Source: Acanthaster planci | Taxonomy: Eukaryota; Echinodermata; Asteroidea; Valvatida; Acanthasteridae | Assembly: GCF_001949145.1 (NCBI RefSeq) | Contig: NW_019091594.1 | Location: forward strand, 57,505-89,826 | Reading direction: 5' to 3' | Length of the DNA stretch: 32,322 nucleotides | Shown: positions 31,127-32,322 of the stretch, piece after piece | How the letters are laid out: each line of letters begins with the position of its first letter | How positions within the stretch are numbered: position 1 is the stretch's first letter | Made by a program: the position numbers and the translations under genes | Notes under the pieces: model-generated | Told to the model about the DNA's origin: nothing | The model's input: the letters and a program-made list of their open reading frames with translations, nothing else | The model's database searches: none

Positions 31127-31868
31127 AAATTTTAATCAATTCTAACTGGTCGTAAGTCTATGCACGTGCGGCTCACAACGCCAATTCGACAATTTGCACA
31201 AGCAAAAATTCCATATAATGGACGGGATGTTCAGGAAAATGAAACTAAAAATCTAGAACAAAATTGCTGAAAATCTATGATATATTCATTTCTTTTGACT
31301 CTGGCTAAAAATGCTATTTATGAACGGAACAAATATGTGTTTGGTCATTCTCTTTATCCATTCTCTTGAGCTGGTCTTAATTATTACTTCTAAGACTGGC
31401 CAAGCACATATTTATTCCTCTGTGGAAGCTAGCACAGTAATTTTTAATAGGAGCAGCAAACTGGCACACAAAAATCAGCTGTTTCAGCACTTTCATTTGT
31501 TTCAGTGGTTGATACTGTACAAAATTTCTACTGAGCTTGAAGAAACCATACTCTTAGAAGGAAATGTTTTTAAGCAGAAAGGACTTTGCTATTGAGCAAG
31601 CTAGACTCATGCAACCATTGACACAGATAAAATAGTGCACATCCTCCTGTATTGGACTCGGTATAATATTCTGTGCTGCAATGGACTAAGACTCAGGTTT
31701 CAAGGAATTACTCTCATTTCTGTATCAATTCAATAAATTAAATCTATGCATACAGCATTCTGTTGATGCATTAGTTTTTCAAATACAGGTTTCAAGATAA
31801 TGGTTGGAATATGATGCAATTTGGAATGCAAGTGTTCACTATGATTTTTCATGATCAACAGCATATAC
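31127..31868. other. Intron 1-2, part, nothing assigned
   Basis: Unremarkable sequence between the MITE and exon 1. The 94-codon plus-strand frame at 31311-31595 has no recognisable motif or splice support and is probably chance. Confidence 0.4.
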
Positions 31869-32006
31869 CTTGGTGTATTCCAATGGTGAAGTGACTGTAT
31901 CATTTCTCAGAAATCCATTCTCAAACATGTAGTCATTGAATGGCATCAACGGTAGGAGCTTCTCATGCCAGCAGTAGAATGGATTGAACATGTCACGCTC
32001 ATGTAC
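31869..32006 (-). CDS. CATSPERB: CatSper subunit exon 1 of those visible (46 codons)
   Basis: Exon of 138 bp, phase 0 at both ends. The minus-strand acceptor is TTTTATTTTAAG followed by GTACATGAG; the donor is AAG followed by GTATATGC. It encodes 46 residues beginning VHERDMFNPFYCWHEK and ending SPLEYTK, with one sequon (NDT). The aromatic, cysteine-containing start would lie just before the Ig-like part of the ectodomain. Taken alone it would be hard to assign. The assignment rests on frame continuity with the next exon and on matching splice sites. Confidence 0.75.
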
Positions 32007-32322
32007 CTTAAAATAAAATTATTCAATGAAACAATAAAATATAAAGTAACAACTTGTGTGGTGCTCTTGAGGCCATGGGTTTAACTTTCAACTAGAAATG
32101 TGTTACAAGTAAACCATGTCAATCTCTCTCACTGCCTTTCTGTATGATATGTAATATTTTTACTCAGTTGTGAACAAGATGGGGGAAAAGAGCTTTAAAT
32201 CCTCCCCCAAATTACATGTGGGTTGAGTCTACTGGACAATACCTACCCAGATTACTATACTAGTTCTCTACGCCGGGGATGTGATCAGCTAGGATATGTA
32301 TTGAGAGTTTGATTGTCCATTG
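32007..32322. other. Intron upstream of exon 1, nothing assigned
   Basis: The host gene continues to the right of the window (the amino-terminal part is missing), so this is presumably intron. No further exon is recognised here. Confidence 0.45.

Larger units (their letters stand above)
7550..32006 (-). other. CATSPERB: CatSper auxiliary subunit gene (partial, 8 exons seen)
   Basis: Gene-level entry. Eight minus-strand exons with canonical acceptor AG and donor GT join in one open frame across every junction (exit phases 0, 1, 0, 0, 1, 2, 2, 0). They total 371 residues without a stop. In order the protein shows a YEVLIAEKG strand, a VGCPPSKHLVFD segment, a DPEYPCFYYKHGFNPVF segment, VLDVVTGK, YILRVIGG, SGIVWRC, SPEYYFVMEVTNR and TYCEY followed by VHGLEL. 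This order is that of the Ig-like and stem region just outside the membrane in CatSper beta, delta and epsilon subunits, single-pass glycoproteins of the sperm calcium channel. The DPE-PCF and YEVLI segments favour beta, but epsilon is not excluded. Sequons NDT, NSS and NGS fit an ectodomain. The amino-terminal part lies off the right edge, and the transmembrane exon was not found. Introns run from about 0.2 to 8.9 kb and are loaded with transposons. Confidence 0.85.

Noticed and set aside
31311-31595. 94-codon plus-strand frame
   Set aside because: Low-complexity, no motif, antisense in an intron of a supported gene.
1-32322. CRISPR arrays, rRNA, functional tRNA genes, bacterial promoters or operons
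   Set aside because: None present; the window is animal nuclear DNA.

Overview
This is nuclear DNA of an animal, most likely an aquatic invertebrate or basal deuterostome. The coding pieces are short, flanked by GT/AG splice sites and separated by kilobases of AT-rich sequence. Degraded Gypsy, DIRS-like, CR1/L2-like and DNA-transposon remnants fill the introns, and TACATGTA-type words recur. I cannot name the species. There is no bacterial gene, operon, rRNA or CRISPR array.

The one host gene I can support lies on the minus strand. Eight exons, at 32006-31869, 30516-30399, 28915-28803, 24206-24066, 23282-23126, 14215-14056, 13854-13672 and 7652-7550, join in perfect reading phase. They give about 371 residues of the extracellular, membrane-proximal part of a CatSper auxiliary subunit, closest by memory of the family to CATSPERB. 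CatSper is the sperm flagellar calcium channel. The amino-terminal beta-propeller part must lie beyond the right edge. The transmembrane and cytoplasmic end, expected to the left of 7550, was not found.

Layout from left to right. 1-3470 is non-coding with two minisatellites, a foldback and a SINE-like stretch. 3478-6160 is a 5'-truncated CR1/L2-like LINE, interrupted at about 4240-5520. 6803-7110 is copy A of a dispersed repeat. 7550-7652 is exon 8. 8841-9077 is a minus-strand Gypsy-type gag scrap. 9098-11160 is a 2.06-kb non-autonomous DNA transposon with 14-bp inverted ends, a TGAA target duplication and seven copies of the word TACGTCYGACAC. 11166-12962 is a minus-strand DIRS-like retroelement. 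13079-13200 is a tRNA-derived SINE. 13672-14215 holds exons 7 and 6. 14974-15222 is a gag scrap, and 16215-19845 is a plus-strand Gypsy gag-pol whose integrase core is missing. 19846-20160 is copy B of the dispersed repeat. 20884-21375 is another pol tail. 23126-24206 holds exons 5 and 4, with a 101-bp tandem duplication between them. 24753-25330 is a minus-strand C2H2 finger remnant. 25438-25717 is a solo LTR. 25840-26755 is a minus-strand Gypsy integrase. 26785-27168 is a LINE 5' fragment with a broken 2A-like motif. 27662-28484 is a pol tail with polypurine tract and 3' LTR. 28803-32006 holds exons 3 to 1, with a 254-bp MITE between exons 2 and 1.

The transposons do not work with the host gene. 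They inflate its introns: the introns between exons 5 and 6 and between exons 7 and 8 are about 8.9 and 6.0 kb, against exons of 103-183 bp. All retroelement reading frames carry stops or frameshifts. The two inverted-repeat DNA elements keep exact target-site duplications and look younger.
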